Positions 45,430-53,868 of a stretch of 64,000 nt of DNA are shown here, in pieces. The stretch's first letter is position 1. The number at the start of each line of letters is the position of its first letter. Source of the DNA: Rhodanobacteraceae bacterium (GTDB lineage Bacteria; Pseudomonadota; Gammaproteobacteria; Xanthomonadales; Xanthomonadaceae); the NCBI GenBank assembly GCA_024233975.1, contig JACKOX010000008.1, positions 62,001 through 126,000 on the forward strand. Direction: 5' to 3'. Made by a program: the position numbers and the translations under genes. The notes beneath the pieces are model-generated. The model was not told the DNA's origin and searched no databases. It saw only the letters and a program-made list of their open reading frames with translations.

Positions 45430-46700
45430 CCGCGACTCGCCAACCGACGATTGCCGTGGTCGGCGGGGGACCCGCCGGTCTGATGGCGGCCGAAGTGCTG
45501 CGCGCCGCCGGCGTCGATGTCGATGTCGATCTCTACGACGCCAAGGCTTCCGTCGGACGCAAGTTCCTCATCGCCGGCAAGGGTGGCCTGAATCTGACCC
45601 ACAACGAATGCTTTGCGGATTTCGTACAACGCTACCGACCACGCCATCCGGTCGAGCACTGGCTGCGACGTTTTGGTGCGGATGCACTGCGCGACTGGGC
45701 ACGCGGTCTTGGCATCGAAACCTTTGTCGGCAGCAGTGGCCGCGTATTTCCGCTGGACCAAAAGGCCGCGCCACTGCTGCGCGGCTGGGTACGACGACTA
45801 CGCGACCAGGGCGTTCGTTTCCACGTCCAGCATCGTTGCGTCGGCATCGGCAATGGCCGGCAGCTTCGCTTTGTGACGCCTGATGGCGAAAGAACGATCA
45901 ACGCTGATGCCGTGGTGTTCGCCCTCGGCGGAGGCAGCTGGCCGGTGCTGGGATCGGATGGCACCTGGGTCGACTGGCTCCGCAAGTCGGGTGCTGATGT
46001 CGAGATCCTGCGACCTTCCAACTGCGGTTTCGAGCTGGACTGGAGCGAGCATTTCATCGAGCGTCACGCCGGTGATCCGATCAAGCCGGTCGCCCTCGGC
46101 GTGCGCGAAAACGGCGACTGGCGCTGGCAGCAGGGTGAGCTCGTGGTCTCGGAATACGGGCTTGAGGGTGGATTGATCTACGCCCTGTCCGCACCGCTTC
46201 GCGAAGCCCTTGGCGACGATGGTGCGGAAATCCGCCTCGACATCTGCCCAACGCTGTCCGTGGCAGATGTCGAACGGCGACTGGCGCAAGCACCTGGCAA
46301 GCGCTCACTGTCGGAGCGCCTGCGTCGATCGTTGGGAGTTACCGGCGTGCGCGCCGCCCTCATTCGCGAAACACCGGCGTTCGACCCGACAGCCAGCAAC
46401 GGTGCGCTGGCCCGCATCATCAAGTCACTGCCACTGCGCGTGAAGTCGACGAGACCACTAGCCGAAGCCATCAGCAGTGCCGGCGGCGTGCGATTCGATT
46501 CTGTCGATTCCGGACTGATGCTGAAACAGTGTCCGGGCGTCTTCTGTGCAGGAGAAATGCTGGACTGGGAAGCACCCACCGGCGGCTACCTGCTCACTGC
46601 CTGTTTCGCCAGCGGCGTGGCCGCGGCGGAAGGCGTGATCAGCTGGTTGCATGACGCAAAGGCTAAGCACGGCGATCAGAAGCGTGGATTCATCAACTGA
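45426..46700 (+). CDS. YhiN/HI0933-type NAD(P)/FAD-dependent flavoprotein (PP_4765-like)
   Basis: A 424-residue FAD-binding protein. The Rossmann motif is AVVGGGPAGLMAAEVLRAAG, followed by KASVGRKFLIAGKGGLNLTHNE, which is the HI0933-family second motif. A C-terminal FAD contact is GVFCAGEMLDWEAPTGGYLLT. The style matches the PP_4765 subfamily. Reaction unknown. The start overlaps the rlmC stop by four bases, and its 3' end overlaps the convergent rhomboid gene by 25 bases. Confidence 0.88.
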   Translation: MTATRQPTIAVVGGGPAGLMAAEVLRAAGVDVDVDLYDAKASVGRKFLIAGKGGLNLTHNECFADFVQRYRPRHPVEHWLRRFGADALRDWARGLGIETFVGSSGRVFPLDQKAAPLLRGWVRRLRDQGVRFHVQHRCVGIGNGRQLRFVTPDGERTINADAVVFALGGGSWPVLGSDGTWVDWLRKSGADVEILRPSNCGFELDWSEHFIERHAGDPIKPVALGVRENGDWRWQQGELVVSEYGLEGGLIYALSAPLREALGDDGAEIRLDICPTLSVADVERRLAQAPGKRSLSERLRRSLGVTGVRAALIRETPAFDPTASNGALARIIKSLPLRVKSTRPLAEAISSAGGVRFDSVDSGLMLKQCPGVFCAGEMLDWEAPTGGYLLTACFASGVAAAEGVISWLHDAKAKHGDQKRGFIN

Positions 46701-47287
46701 TTGAAGAACGAGCCAATTACGCCCGGGTTGACCGCAATCGTAACCAGCACACCATAGGCTGCGCCCCACAGGTGCGCACTGTGGTTCACGTTGTCGCGCC
46801 CCCTGCGATCCATATAGATGCTGTAGACCGTGTAGGCCACCGCATAGACGATGGCCGGCATCGGAATGAAAAAGATCAGCAGCATCGCCCACGGCTTGAA
46901 GAGAATGAAGGCGAAGAGCACGGCCGACACCGCGCCCGAAGCACCGAGGCTGCGATAACCGGAATCATTCCGGTGGCGCCAGTAGGTCGGAAGGATCGAG
47001 GCCAGTAGTCCACCAGCATAGAACAGGGCGTAACCCGCCGGACCTACAAAGGCATTATATTTCTGCTCGATGAACTGACCAAAGAAGTACAGCGTGATCA
47101 TGTTGAACAGGAAGTGCGTGAAGTCCGCATGCACCAGGCCATAGCTCAGCAGCCGGTGGTATTCCTTTCCCTTGTTGATCGCTGGCGGCCAGAAAATCAG
47201 CCGATCCATGAGGCGTCGATCCTGCAGGGCCATGTAGGAGACCACGGCAGTGATGCCGATGACGAGCCAGTTGATGCTGATTTCCAT
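46676..47287 (-). CDS. Rhomboid family intramembrane serine protease
   Basis: A 203-residue membrane protein with six predicted spans. The nucleophile is Ser117 in GASG (115-118) and the base His172 is in AHLWGAAYG, matching the Ser-His dyad. The conserved HxxxN element appears as HADFTHFLFNM. It should cleave within membrane helices of other proteins. The ribosome-binding site is weak. Its last 25 bases lie antisense to the flavoprotein gene end. Confidence 0.9.
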   Translation of the reverse strand: MEISINWLVIGITAVVSYMALQDRRLMDRLIFWPPAINKGKEYHRLLSYGLVHADFTHFLFNMITLYFFGQFIEQKYNAFVGPAGYALFYAGGLLASILPTYWRHRNDSGYRSLGASGAVSAVLFAFILFKPWAMLLIFFIPMPAIVYAVAYTVYSIYMDRRGRDNVNHSAHLWGAAYGVLVTIAVNPGVIGSFFNQLMNPRF

Positions 47288-47446
47288 ATCGAGACACGAT
47301 TCCTGGGCGCTACAGTGTTGCCAAGTCGACCCCGCTCGACAAGCGTGGCGCGCATCCGCTGCGTTTTCCGGGGACCGGCGCCGACCGGACGTGCCGGATG
47401 ACGTACCATCGGCAGCTGTCCTCATCGACATTCCCGCGAGCCTTTC

Positions 47447-49219
47447 ATGAACCCTGCTTCCCGTCTGCTTGCCGGCGCACTGGCGCTGGTCGCCATCCAG
47501 GTCCTTGCCGCTGATCCGTCGCCGCTCAGCACCGTTTCCGAACGATCCGGATTCAAGAAGACCGGCCGCTACGACGAAGTCATCGCGCTGTGCGGCGCTT
47601 TCGCCGAACGCTATCCGGACGCCGTGCGCTGCATCGACTTCGGCGTCACGCCGCAGGGACGACACATGAAGGCCATGGTCGTCAGCCGCAGCGGATCACT
47701 GGATGCCGACAGCGCCCGGCGCAACGGCGTGCCGGTCCTGCTGGTCCAGGGCGGCATCCATGCCGGCGAGATCGATGGCAAGGATGCGGGTTTCCTGGCG
47801 GTTCGCCAGGCACTGGATGGCGAGGCCGCCAAGGGCTCGCTGCAGAAGCAGGTACTGCTGTTCGTGCCGGTGTTCAACGTCGATGGCCACGAACGCTTCG
47901 GTGCATGGAACCGTCCCAACCAGCGCGGTCCCGAGGAAATGGGCTGGCGCACCACGGCGCAGAACCTCAACCTCAATCGTGACTACCTGAAAGCCGACGC
48001 GCCGGAAATGCGCGCCATGCTGCGCATGATCAAGGCCTGGGACCCGATCGCCTACGTCGACCTGCACGTCACCGATGGCGCGAAGTTCCGCCATGACGTG
48101 AGCATCCAGATCGAGCCCCTGCATGCGGGTGACGCCGCCCTGAAAGCCGCCGGCCAGCAGATGAGTCGCGACATGCTGGATGCGCTGAAAAAACAGGGAT
48201 CACTTCCGCTGCCCTTCTATCCGTCCTTCGTGACCTATGACGACCCGTCATCGGGATTCGTCGATGGCGTTCCCCCTCCGCGGTTTTCCCATGGCTATTT
48301 CTGGCTGCGCAACCGCTTCGGCATGCTGGTGGAAACGCATTCCTGGAAAGACTACCCGACCCGCGTACGCATCACCCGCAATGCCGTGATCAACATGCTG
48401 GAGCAGACCGCGGAGCACGGCCGGGAGTGGTTGAAGCTGGCGAACGAAGCCGATCAGCGCAGCGCTGAGCTGGCCGGGAAGCCAGTAGACATGGAGTTCA
48501 CCGCCAGCGACAGGTCGCATGACATCGACTTCCTCGGCTACGCCTATACCCGTTCGCCGTCGGAAATCTCCGGCGCGCTGATGACGCGCTACGACGAGAG
48601 CAAGCCGGCCACATGGACCATCCCGCTTCGCGATGACATCCAGCCCAGCACCGTCATCAACGCGCCGGGTGCGGGCTACATCGTGCCAGCGCAGCAGGCA
48701 CGGCTGGTGCGCACCATCCTGTCTCTGCACGGGATCCAGAGCGAAGGCCTCCGCGACGGGATGGCGAAAGCCGATGTCCGCACCTTCCGAGCAGCCGAAG
48801 CCAAGCCCGCCACGGGTTCGATGGAAGGGCACCAGCGCATGACGTTTACTGGCGCCTGGCAGGACGAGCAGCGCAGCATTCCCGCGGGTTCAGTGTTCGT
48901 GCCAATCGCGCAGCCAGAAGCACGACTGGTGATGGCGATTCTGGAGCCCATGCTGTCGGACTCGCTTGCTGCCTGGGGCGAGTTCAACAATGCCTTCGAG
49001 GGCAAGGAATACATGGAGCCCTACGTCGCCGAGGAAGTCGCCCGCGAGATGCTGCGTAACGACCCCAAGCTGCAGAGCGAATTCGCGCATGCGCTCGAAG
49101 ATCCCGCTTTCGCCGCCGATCCTTTCGCGCGGCTCAACTTTTTCTACAAGCGACACGCCAGCTTCGACGAACGCCTCAACTTGTACCCGGTCTACCGCGT
49201 GGACCGCTGGCCGCAATAG
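47447..49219 (+). CDS. M14 family zinc carboxypeptidase, exported
   Basis: A 590-residue exported metallopeptidase. The signal peptide ends near ALAAD (residue 22). Zinc ligands are HAGE (His105, Glu108) and His207 (DLHVTD); the substrate carboxylate contact is NR (177-178); the catalytic glutamate is Glu296 in VETHSW. It is longer than a plain carboxypeptidase, with a roughly 200-residue C-terminal extension of unknown fold. It probably removes C-terminal residues or acts on a peptidoglycan-like substrate. Divergent from the rhomboid gene. Confidence 0.9.
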   Translation: MNPASRLLAGALALVAIQVLAADPSPLSTVSERSGFKKTGRYDEVIALCGAFAERYPDAVRCIDFGVTPQGRHMKAMVVSRSGSLDADSARRNGVPVLLVQGGIHAGEIDGKDAGFLAVRQALDGEAAKGSLQKQVLLFVPVFNVDGHERFGAWNRPNQRGPEEMGWRTTAQNLNLNRDYLKADAPEMRAMLRMIKAWDPIAYVDLHVTDGAKFRHDVSIQIEPLHAGDAALKAAGQQMSRDMLDALKKQGSLPLPFYPSFVTYDDPSSGFVDGVPPPRFSHGYFWLRNRFGMLVETHSWKDYPTRVRITRNAVINMLEQTAEHGREWLKLANEADQRSAELAGKPVDMEFTASDRSHDIDFLGYAYTRSPSEISGALMTRYDESKPATWTIPLRDDIQPSTVINAPGAGYIVPAQQARLVRTILSLHGIQSEGLRDGMAKADVRTFRAAEAKPATGSMEGHQRMTFTGAWQDEQRSIPAGSVFVPIAQPEARLVMAILEPMLSDSLAAWGEFNNAFEGKEYMEPYVAEEVAREMLRNDPKLQSEFAHALEDPAFAADPFARLNFFYKRHASFDERLNLYPVYRVDRWPQ

Positions 49220-49220
49220 C

Positions 49221-49238
49221 GCCAAGCCCATTCTTGGC
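49221..49238 (+). terminator. Weak hairpin after the M14 gene
   Basis: GCCAAG (49221-49226) pairs with CTTGGC (49233-49238) around CCCATT just after the stop codon, followed by AAGGATTTT. The stem is short and the T-run is separated, so confidence is low. Confidence 0.35.
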
Positions 49239-49305
49239 AAGGATTTTCAGCGCGGCGTAGGATGGCGTGGGGAATCCGAAGTCAGGGCTGGATGGAGGAA
49301 CGACC

Positions 49306-49551
49306 ATGGCGGATCGGGAGCGTCGCAGCGGCGACACAAAGCTGAGCCGGGAACTCAAGGCGCAGCTCAACGAGGACCAGCGCTGGGCATTGGGCGAGCA
49401 CGAACGTTTCGGCTGGGAGCTCAAGTTCATCCGCCGCCCACCGTTCCAGCCGCCGATTCCTGTGGTTTTCGACGGTGACCGCAAGAGCTATGCCGTACTG
49501 CGAGAAGACGGCACGCTGGACGAGAACCCGGGGTTCGAGATCCGCGAGTAG
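49306..49551 (+). CDS. Hypothetical small cytoplasmic protein
   Basis: An 81-residue protein, start set by GGAGG upstream of the ATG at 49306. It is highly charged, with LSRELKAQLNEDQRWALGEHERFGWELKFIRRPPFQPPIPVVFD followed by DRKSYAVLREDGTLDENP. That last element resembles a small beta hairpin. Similar short proteins are common in Xanthomonadales and Pseudomonas but I cannot name the family. It converges with the membrane gene at 49558. Confidence 0.75.
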   Translation: MADRERRSGDTKLSRELKAQLNEDQRWALGEHERFGWELKFIRRPPFQPPIPVVFDGDRKSYAVLREDGTLDENPGFEIRE

Positions 49552-49557
49552 ACGCGC

Positions 49558-49863
49558 TCAGTCGTCATCCGTTCGCACCGTGGCGTCACGTCGCCGGCGT
49601 CCGACAAGCCGCAGCACCCGCTGGAATCGCCACTCGTTCACGCGCCACAGCAGCCAGCCGAACAGCGCGCCACCCGTCAGCCAAAGCAGCAGGCCGACCG
49701 CCGGCAGCCAGGAGGCCTGGCCCTCGCGATAGGTAATGACGCTGCTGATGACGAACATCGGCAGGCCATACAACAGCATCCCCTGACGGAACACGTAGGC
49801 CCGAACGCCCTGCTTCCGCCGCTCCAGCCAGCGCTGGAAATCCTTCTGCCGCATCCAGATCAT
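49558..49863 (-). CDS. Hypothetical small membrane protein
   Basis: A 101-residue protein with two hydrophobic helices (about residues 27-45 and 53-72) joined by a charged loop, flanked by Arg-rich termini (RWLERRKQGVRAY and VGRRRRDATVR). No family recognised. It lies 20 bases from the downstream end of the glutathione S-transferase gene on the same strand and could share its transcript. Confidence 0.7.
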   Translation of the reverse strand: MIWMRQKDFQRWLERRKQGVRAYVFRQGMLLYGLPMFVISSVITYREGQASWLPAVGLLLWLTGGALFGWLLWRVNEWRFQRVLRLVGRRRRDATVRTDDD

Positions 49864-49883
49864 GGCGCTCCGCCGGTCACGCG

Positions 49884-50555
49884 CTAGCCAAGCAGGTCGT
49901 AGGGGCCGCCGCGCTCCAGCGCCCGCTGATACGCCGGCCGTGCATGAATGGCCTGCAGGAATTGCCGGAGCCTTGGACGGTTGCGATAGCCGACGCGCTT
50001 CTCACCGGCCTCGACCGGGAAGCTCATCATCACGTCGGCGGCACTGAAGTCCTCACTGGCAAACCAGCCGGACGCCGCCAGCTCGGCTTCCAGGTAGTCG
50101 AAGTGCAGTTTCAACTGCGGGTCGATGAAGCTGCCGCTGACCTTGTCGGCAATGGCACGCGCCACCGGACGCACGAAGAACGGCATCGGGCCATTCCGCA
50201 CGCGATTGAAAACCAGCGACAGGAGCAGTGGCGGCATCGCGGAACCTTCAGCGTAGTGCAGCCAGTAGTCGAAGCGCGGCCGCCGGTCGCTGTCCGGAGC
50301 GGGCGACAGCTGGCGTTCGCTGTCATAGCGATCCACCAGATACTGGATGATGGCGCCGGACTCGGCATAGACCTTGCCGTCGTCTTCCAGCAATGGCGAC
50401 TTGCCCAGCGGATGCAGCTGGCGCAGCGATTCGGGCGCCAGCATGGTCTCCTGGTCGCGCTCGTAGCGCACCAGTTCATAGTCGACACCGAGTTCTTCCA
50501 GCAGCCAGAGGATGCGCTGGGAACGCGAGTTGTTGAGGTGATGGACGCGGATCAT
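49884..50555 (-). CDS. Glutathione S-transferase
   Basis: A 223-residue GST. The thioredoxin-like N-terminal domain has IRVHHLNNSRSQRILWLLEEL with the N-terminal Ser contact, HPLGKSPLL with the cis-proline and ESGAIIQYLVD that binds the glutathione gamma-glutamyl group. The C-terminal helical domain follows, with FSAADVMMSFPVEA as the N-capping box. Likely conjugates glutathione to electrophiles. Substrate unknown. Confidence 0.92.
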   Translation of the reverse strand: MIRVHHLNNSRSQRILWLLEELGVDYELVRYERDQETMLAPESLRQLHPLGKSPLLEDDGKVYAESGAIIQYLVDRYDSERQLSPAPDSDRRPRFDYWLHYAEGSAMPPLLLSLVFNRVRNGPMPFFVRPVARAIADKVSGSFIDPQLKLHFDYLEAELAASGWFASEDFSAADVMMSFPVEAGEKRVGYRNRPRLRQFLQAIHARPAYQRALERGGPYDLLG

Positions 50556-50692
50556 CGGGCACTTCCGGGGTTGTCATCGGGCCGCAAGGGAACGCAGCGA
50601 CGTCATCGTACCCGGATTCGGCAATCCCCCCAGCGTGCGCATCGATCCGGCAGCACCGACCGGTCGACAGCCCACGCCCACGCGGTCAGACT

Positions 50693-53600
50693 GTGCGCGA
50701 CGCGAATGCTGGCGATTGCTCCCCCGTGCCCGAGGCCGACACGATAACCAGGCGAAGCAACACACGTGGGCCGTGGCTGCCGGCAAGGACTCGCGTTTTC
50801 CGCTGGCGGCCGGATGCCATCCTCTTCCTGCTCCTGATGGCCGCATCAGCCATCTCCGTCGTCGCCTGGGCGGCGCAGCCGGAAACGCCCCTGCAGGCCA
50901 TCAATACCGTGTCCGTGCGCAGCTACGACGTCGACGACGGCCTGCCGCAGAACACCGTTCACGCCATTGCGCAGACACGGGACGGCTACCTCTGGGCCGC
51001 CACCTGGGAGGGCGTCGCCCGCTTCAATGGACGCGGCTTCGACACCTTCGATGCCGCCACGGAATCCACCATGTCACCCGGCGGCGTGCGCTCCCTGCTG
51101 GCAGCGGGCGACGGCAGCCTGTGGCTGGGGCAGAGCCAGAACGGCGTCATTCGCTACGACAACGGCCAATGGTCCGAAGGTCCGCAGCGCTCGCTGCTGG
51201 CAAACGATCAGGTACTGGCCCTGCTGCTCGATTCGCAGCAGCGGCTGCTGGTCGGCACGGCTGATCACGGCGTCCTTGTCATCGATGGACAGCAGGCAAA
51301 CGCCATCGAAGAAGTCGGCAAGCGCGTCCTCGGCATGGCCTTCGGCCCGGACGGCCGACTTCTGGTGGCCACCCATCGTGGCCTGCAACGGATCGACCTG
51401 GGCAGCGGCGGTCGCGAATTCCTGGGCGGCGGCCAGACCCGCGCGTTGCTGGTCGGTCAGGCGGGCCGGATTTTCGTCGGTGGCGACAGTGGCCTGCATG
51501 AACTCGTGGGTGACGAGCTGCGAAGCATCGCTTTGCCCGCTTCATTGCAGGCGACCTCCATCACGGCGATGGCGATGGATGGTCGAGGACGGCTGTGGTT
51601 CGGCACCCAGACCAACGGCCTGTATCGCGCCCGCTTCAACAGCAATGGCGACATCGCGCTGGTCGAAAGCCTGGGCACCGACGAAGGCCTTCCCGATCTC
51701 CGCGTGCTGTCGCTGCTGATCGACCGCGAAGGCACGCTCTGGGTAGGCAGCAACGGTGGCCTGACGCAGGTCGTGGAAACCTCGATCGAGCGTTTCGGGC
51801 CTTCGCAGGGCCTCGACCAGCCCTTCGCCCGGACCCTTCTGGAAACACCCAGCGGCGATGTCTTCATCGGCACCAGCGGAGGGCTGTATCGCTATCGGGA
51901 CGGCCTGCTACGTGACCACTTGGACGAACAGCAACTGGGATCGCTCAGCGTCACCACGCTGGTGCTGGGGCCGGCCGGCGACCTCTGGGTTGGCACCTAT
52001 GATGGCGGAGTCACCCGGCTGCACGAGGGCCGCGTCGTCAGTCGGATCGGACGCGAGGAAGGCCTGCCGCAGCTATCGATCCGCGCACTGCATTTCGGCC
52101 ACGATGGCGCTTTGTGGATCGGCACCTCGGAGGGGCTGGCACGCTTCGACAACGGAAGGGCGACGGTGATCGACCTGTTCCCAAAGGAGACGCCCGACTT
52201 CATCCTGAGCCTTGAGGAAACCGCCAGCGGCACACTCTGGGTGGGCACCGCGATCGGGCTGGCCCGGCTTGATCCCGACGGGAAAGTCACTGTCCATGAC
52301 CGCGACAGCGGCTACCCTGCCCTGGATACCTTCGACATCCAGTTGGAGGATGACCAGAACGGCTGGCTGGCCACCGATGCCGGGCTGCTGCGGATGCAGG
52401 ATGGCCACTTTCACGCTATCGGCCGGGCGCAGGGCATGCCGAGCGACACGCTGTTCCGTCTGCTGATCGACCAGGGCGGCGCGTTCTGGCTGACCTCCAA
52501 CCGCGGCCTCGCCCGCGTGGAGCGGGAAAACATCGATGCCGTACTGAAGGGAACGCGTCGACTGGTCGATGCCGTCGTCCTCACCGAGGAAAACGGCCTC
52601 ACCGCGACGCAGTGCAACGGCGGCACGCAGGAGGCCGGCATGGTCGCCGCCGACGGCAGTCTGTGGATTCCCACCGCCAAGGGCGTGAGCCGCATCTACC
52701 CCGCCGACTTCCCACCGCGTCCGCGGCCCCCGCCGCCGATGGCCCTGGAACACGTCCTGGTGGACGGAGTACCGGGCACCCTGCCGCTGGATTTGTTGCC
52801 GGGCACCCGACGCGTGGAGTTCCAGTTTGCCGGGCTGGCCTTCGCCAGTCCGGGCAGCCTGCGCTATCGCCATTGGCTGGAAGGATTTGATGCGGACTAC
52901 GGGCCGGCAACGACGGAAACCCGCATCGGCTATACCAACCTGCCTCCCGGCAACTACACCCTGCACAGCTACGCAACGCTGGGTTCCGATGGGCAGCCGG
53001 GGGCGACGTTGTCGACACCGTTCATTGTCCAGGCCACGCTGCTGCAGACACGCTGGTTCCAGGTCCTACTGGGACTCGGCACCCTCGGCGTGGTGTTCCT
53101 GGCCTATCGAAGCCGCCTTTCGGCACTGCGTCGCAATGAACGTCGCCTGGAAGCGATGGTCGATACCCGCACCGCCGAACTGCAGGACCGCGCCATCGCG
53201 CTGGCTGAAGCCGACCGCGAAAAGAACCAGCTCATGGAACGGCTACGCCACCAGGCGCGGCACGACAGCCTGACCGGCCTCCCCAACAGAAGCCGCGCCG
53301 ACCACTACCTGGAGGAATGCTTAGAAGAGGCGACAAAGGGTGGCAGACCGCTGTTTGTCGCCCTGCTGGATGTCGACCACTTCAAGCGCATCAACGACCA
53401 GCACAGCCACCAGGCCGGCGACCGGGTGCTGGTCTGGCTCGCCGATCAGATGCGCCGCTTCGAGCAGCTGTGGTGTGCGCGCATTGGCGGCGAGGAATTC
53501 CTCGTGCTCTGCCGACCCGATGCGACCATGAATGCGCCGCAGCTGTTCGACCGTCTGCGCGCCAGTGTGGAAGCATCGCCCGCGCCGCTGTCGGACGGTG

Positions 53601-53749
53601 CAAGCATCCCGGTCACGGTCAGCATCGGCTGGACCAATGCCCGTGACCACGCCACCTCGGCCAAGGCGCTGGCCGAAGCGGACCGCTGCCTCTACCGGGC
53701 CAAGCGCGACGGTCGCAATCGCGTGGTTCCATCGGCCGATCTGTCCTGA
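50693..53749 (+). CDS. Reg_prop propeller sensor diguanylate cyclase (first of a tandem pair)
   Basis: A 1018-residue receptor starting at a GTG. A basic N-terminus and a hydrophobic anchor (about 43-62) precede propeller repeats such as DGYLWAATWEGVARFNG and GTLWVGSNGGLTQV (about 75-690), a Y_Y_Y domain (about 695-785), a transmembrane helix (787-808), a coiled coil (ERRLEAMVDTRTAELQDRAI) and a GGDEF domain. The active site is GGEEF (932-936). The inhibitory-site position reads FEQL rather than RxxD, so product inhibition is probably lost. A homologue follows 119 bases later. Confidence 0.9.
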   Translation: MRDANAGDCSPVPEADTITRRSNTRGPWLPARTRVFRWRPDAILFLLLMAASAISVVAWAAQPETPLQAINTVSVRSYDVDDGLPQNTVHAIAQTRDGYLWAATWEGVARFNGRGFDTFDAATESTMSPGGVRSLLAAGDGSLWLGQSQNGVIRYDNGQWSEGPQRSLLANDQVLALLLDSQQRLLVGTADHGVLVIDGQQANAIEEVGKRVLGMAFGPDGRLLVATHRGLQRIDLGSGGREFLGGGQTRALLVGQAGRIFVGGDSGLHELVGDELRSIALPASLQATSITAMAMDGRGRLWFGTQTNGLYRARFNSNGDIALVESLGTDEGLPDLRVLSLLIDREGTLWVGSNGGLTQVVETSIERFGPSQGLDQPFARTLLETPSGDVFIGTSGGLYRYRDGLLRDHLDEQQLGSLSVTTLVLGPAGDLWVGTYDGGVTRLHEGRVVSRIGREEGLPQLSIRALHFGHDGALWIGTSEGLARFDNGRATVIDLFPKETPDFILSLEETASGTLWVGTAIGLARLDPDGKVTVHDRDSGYPALDTFDIQLEDDQNGWLATDAGLLRMQDGHFHAIGRAQGMPSDTLFRLLIDQGGAFWLTSNRGLARVERENIDAVLKGTRRLVDAVVLTEENGLTATQCNGGTQEAGMVAADGSLWIPTAKGVSRIYPADFPPRPRPPPPMALEHVLVDGVPGTLPLDLLPGTRRVEFQFAGLAFASPGSLRYRHWLEGFDADYGPATTETRIGYTNLPPGNYTLHSYATLGSDGQPGATLSTPFIVQATLLQTRWFQVLLGLGTLGVVFLAYRSRLSALRRNERRLEAMVDTRTAELQDRAIALAEADREKNQLMERLRHQARHDSLTGLPNRSRADHYLEECLEEATKGGRPLFVALLDVDHFKRINDQHSHQAGDRVLVWLADQMRRFEQLWCARIGGEEFLVLCRPDATMNAPQLFDRLRASVEASPAPLSDGASIPVTVSIGWTNARDHATSAKALAEADRCLYRAKRDGRNRVVPSADLS

Positions 53750-53868
53750 GCGCAGCGGAAACCACCCGCCCGTCATCACTCACGTTCACCATCATTTACA
53801 AAGGCGGTTCCTGTGTTTCAGGCGGCTGTCGCATAATCGGTGCGGGGAAATCCGGAGGAACCGGGCGC

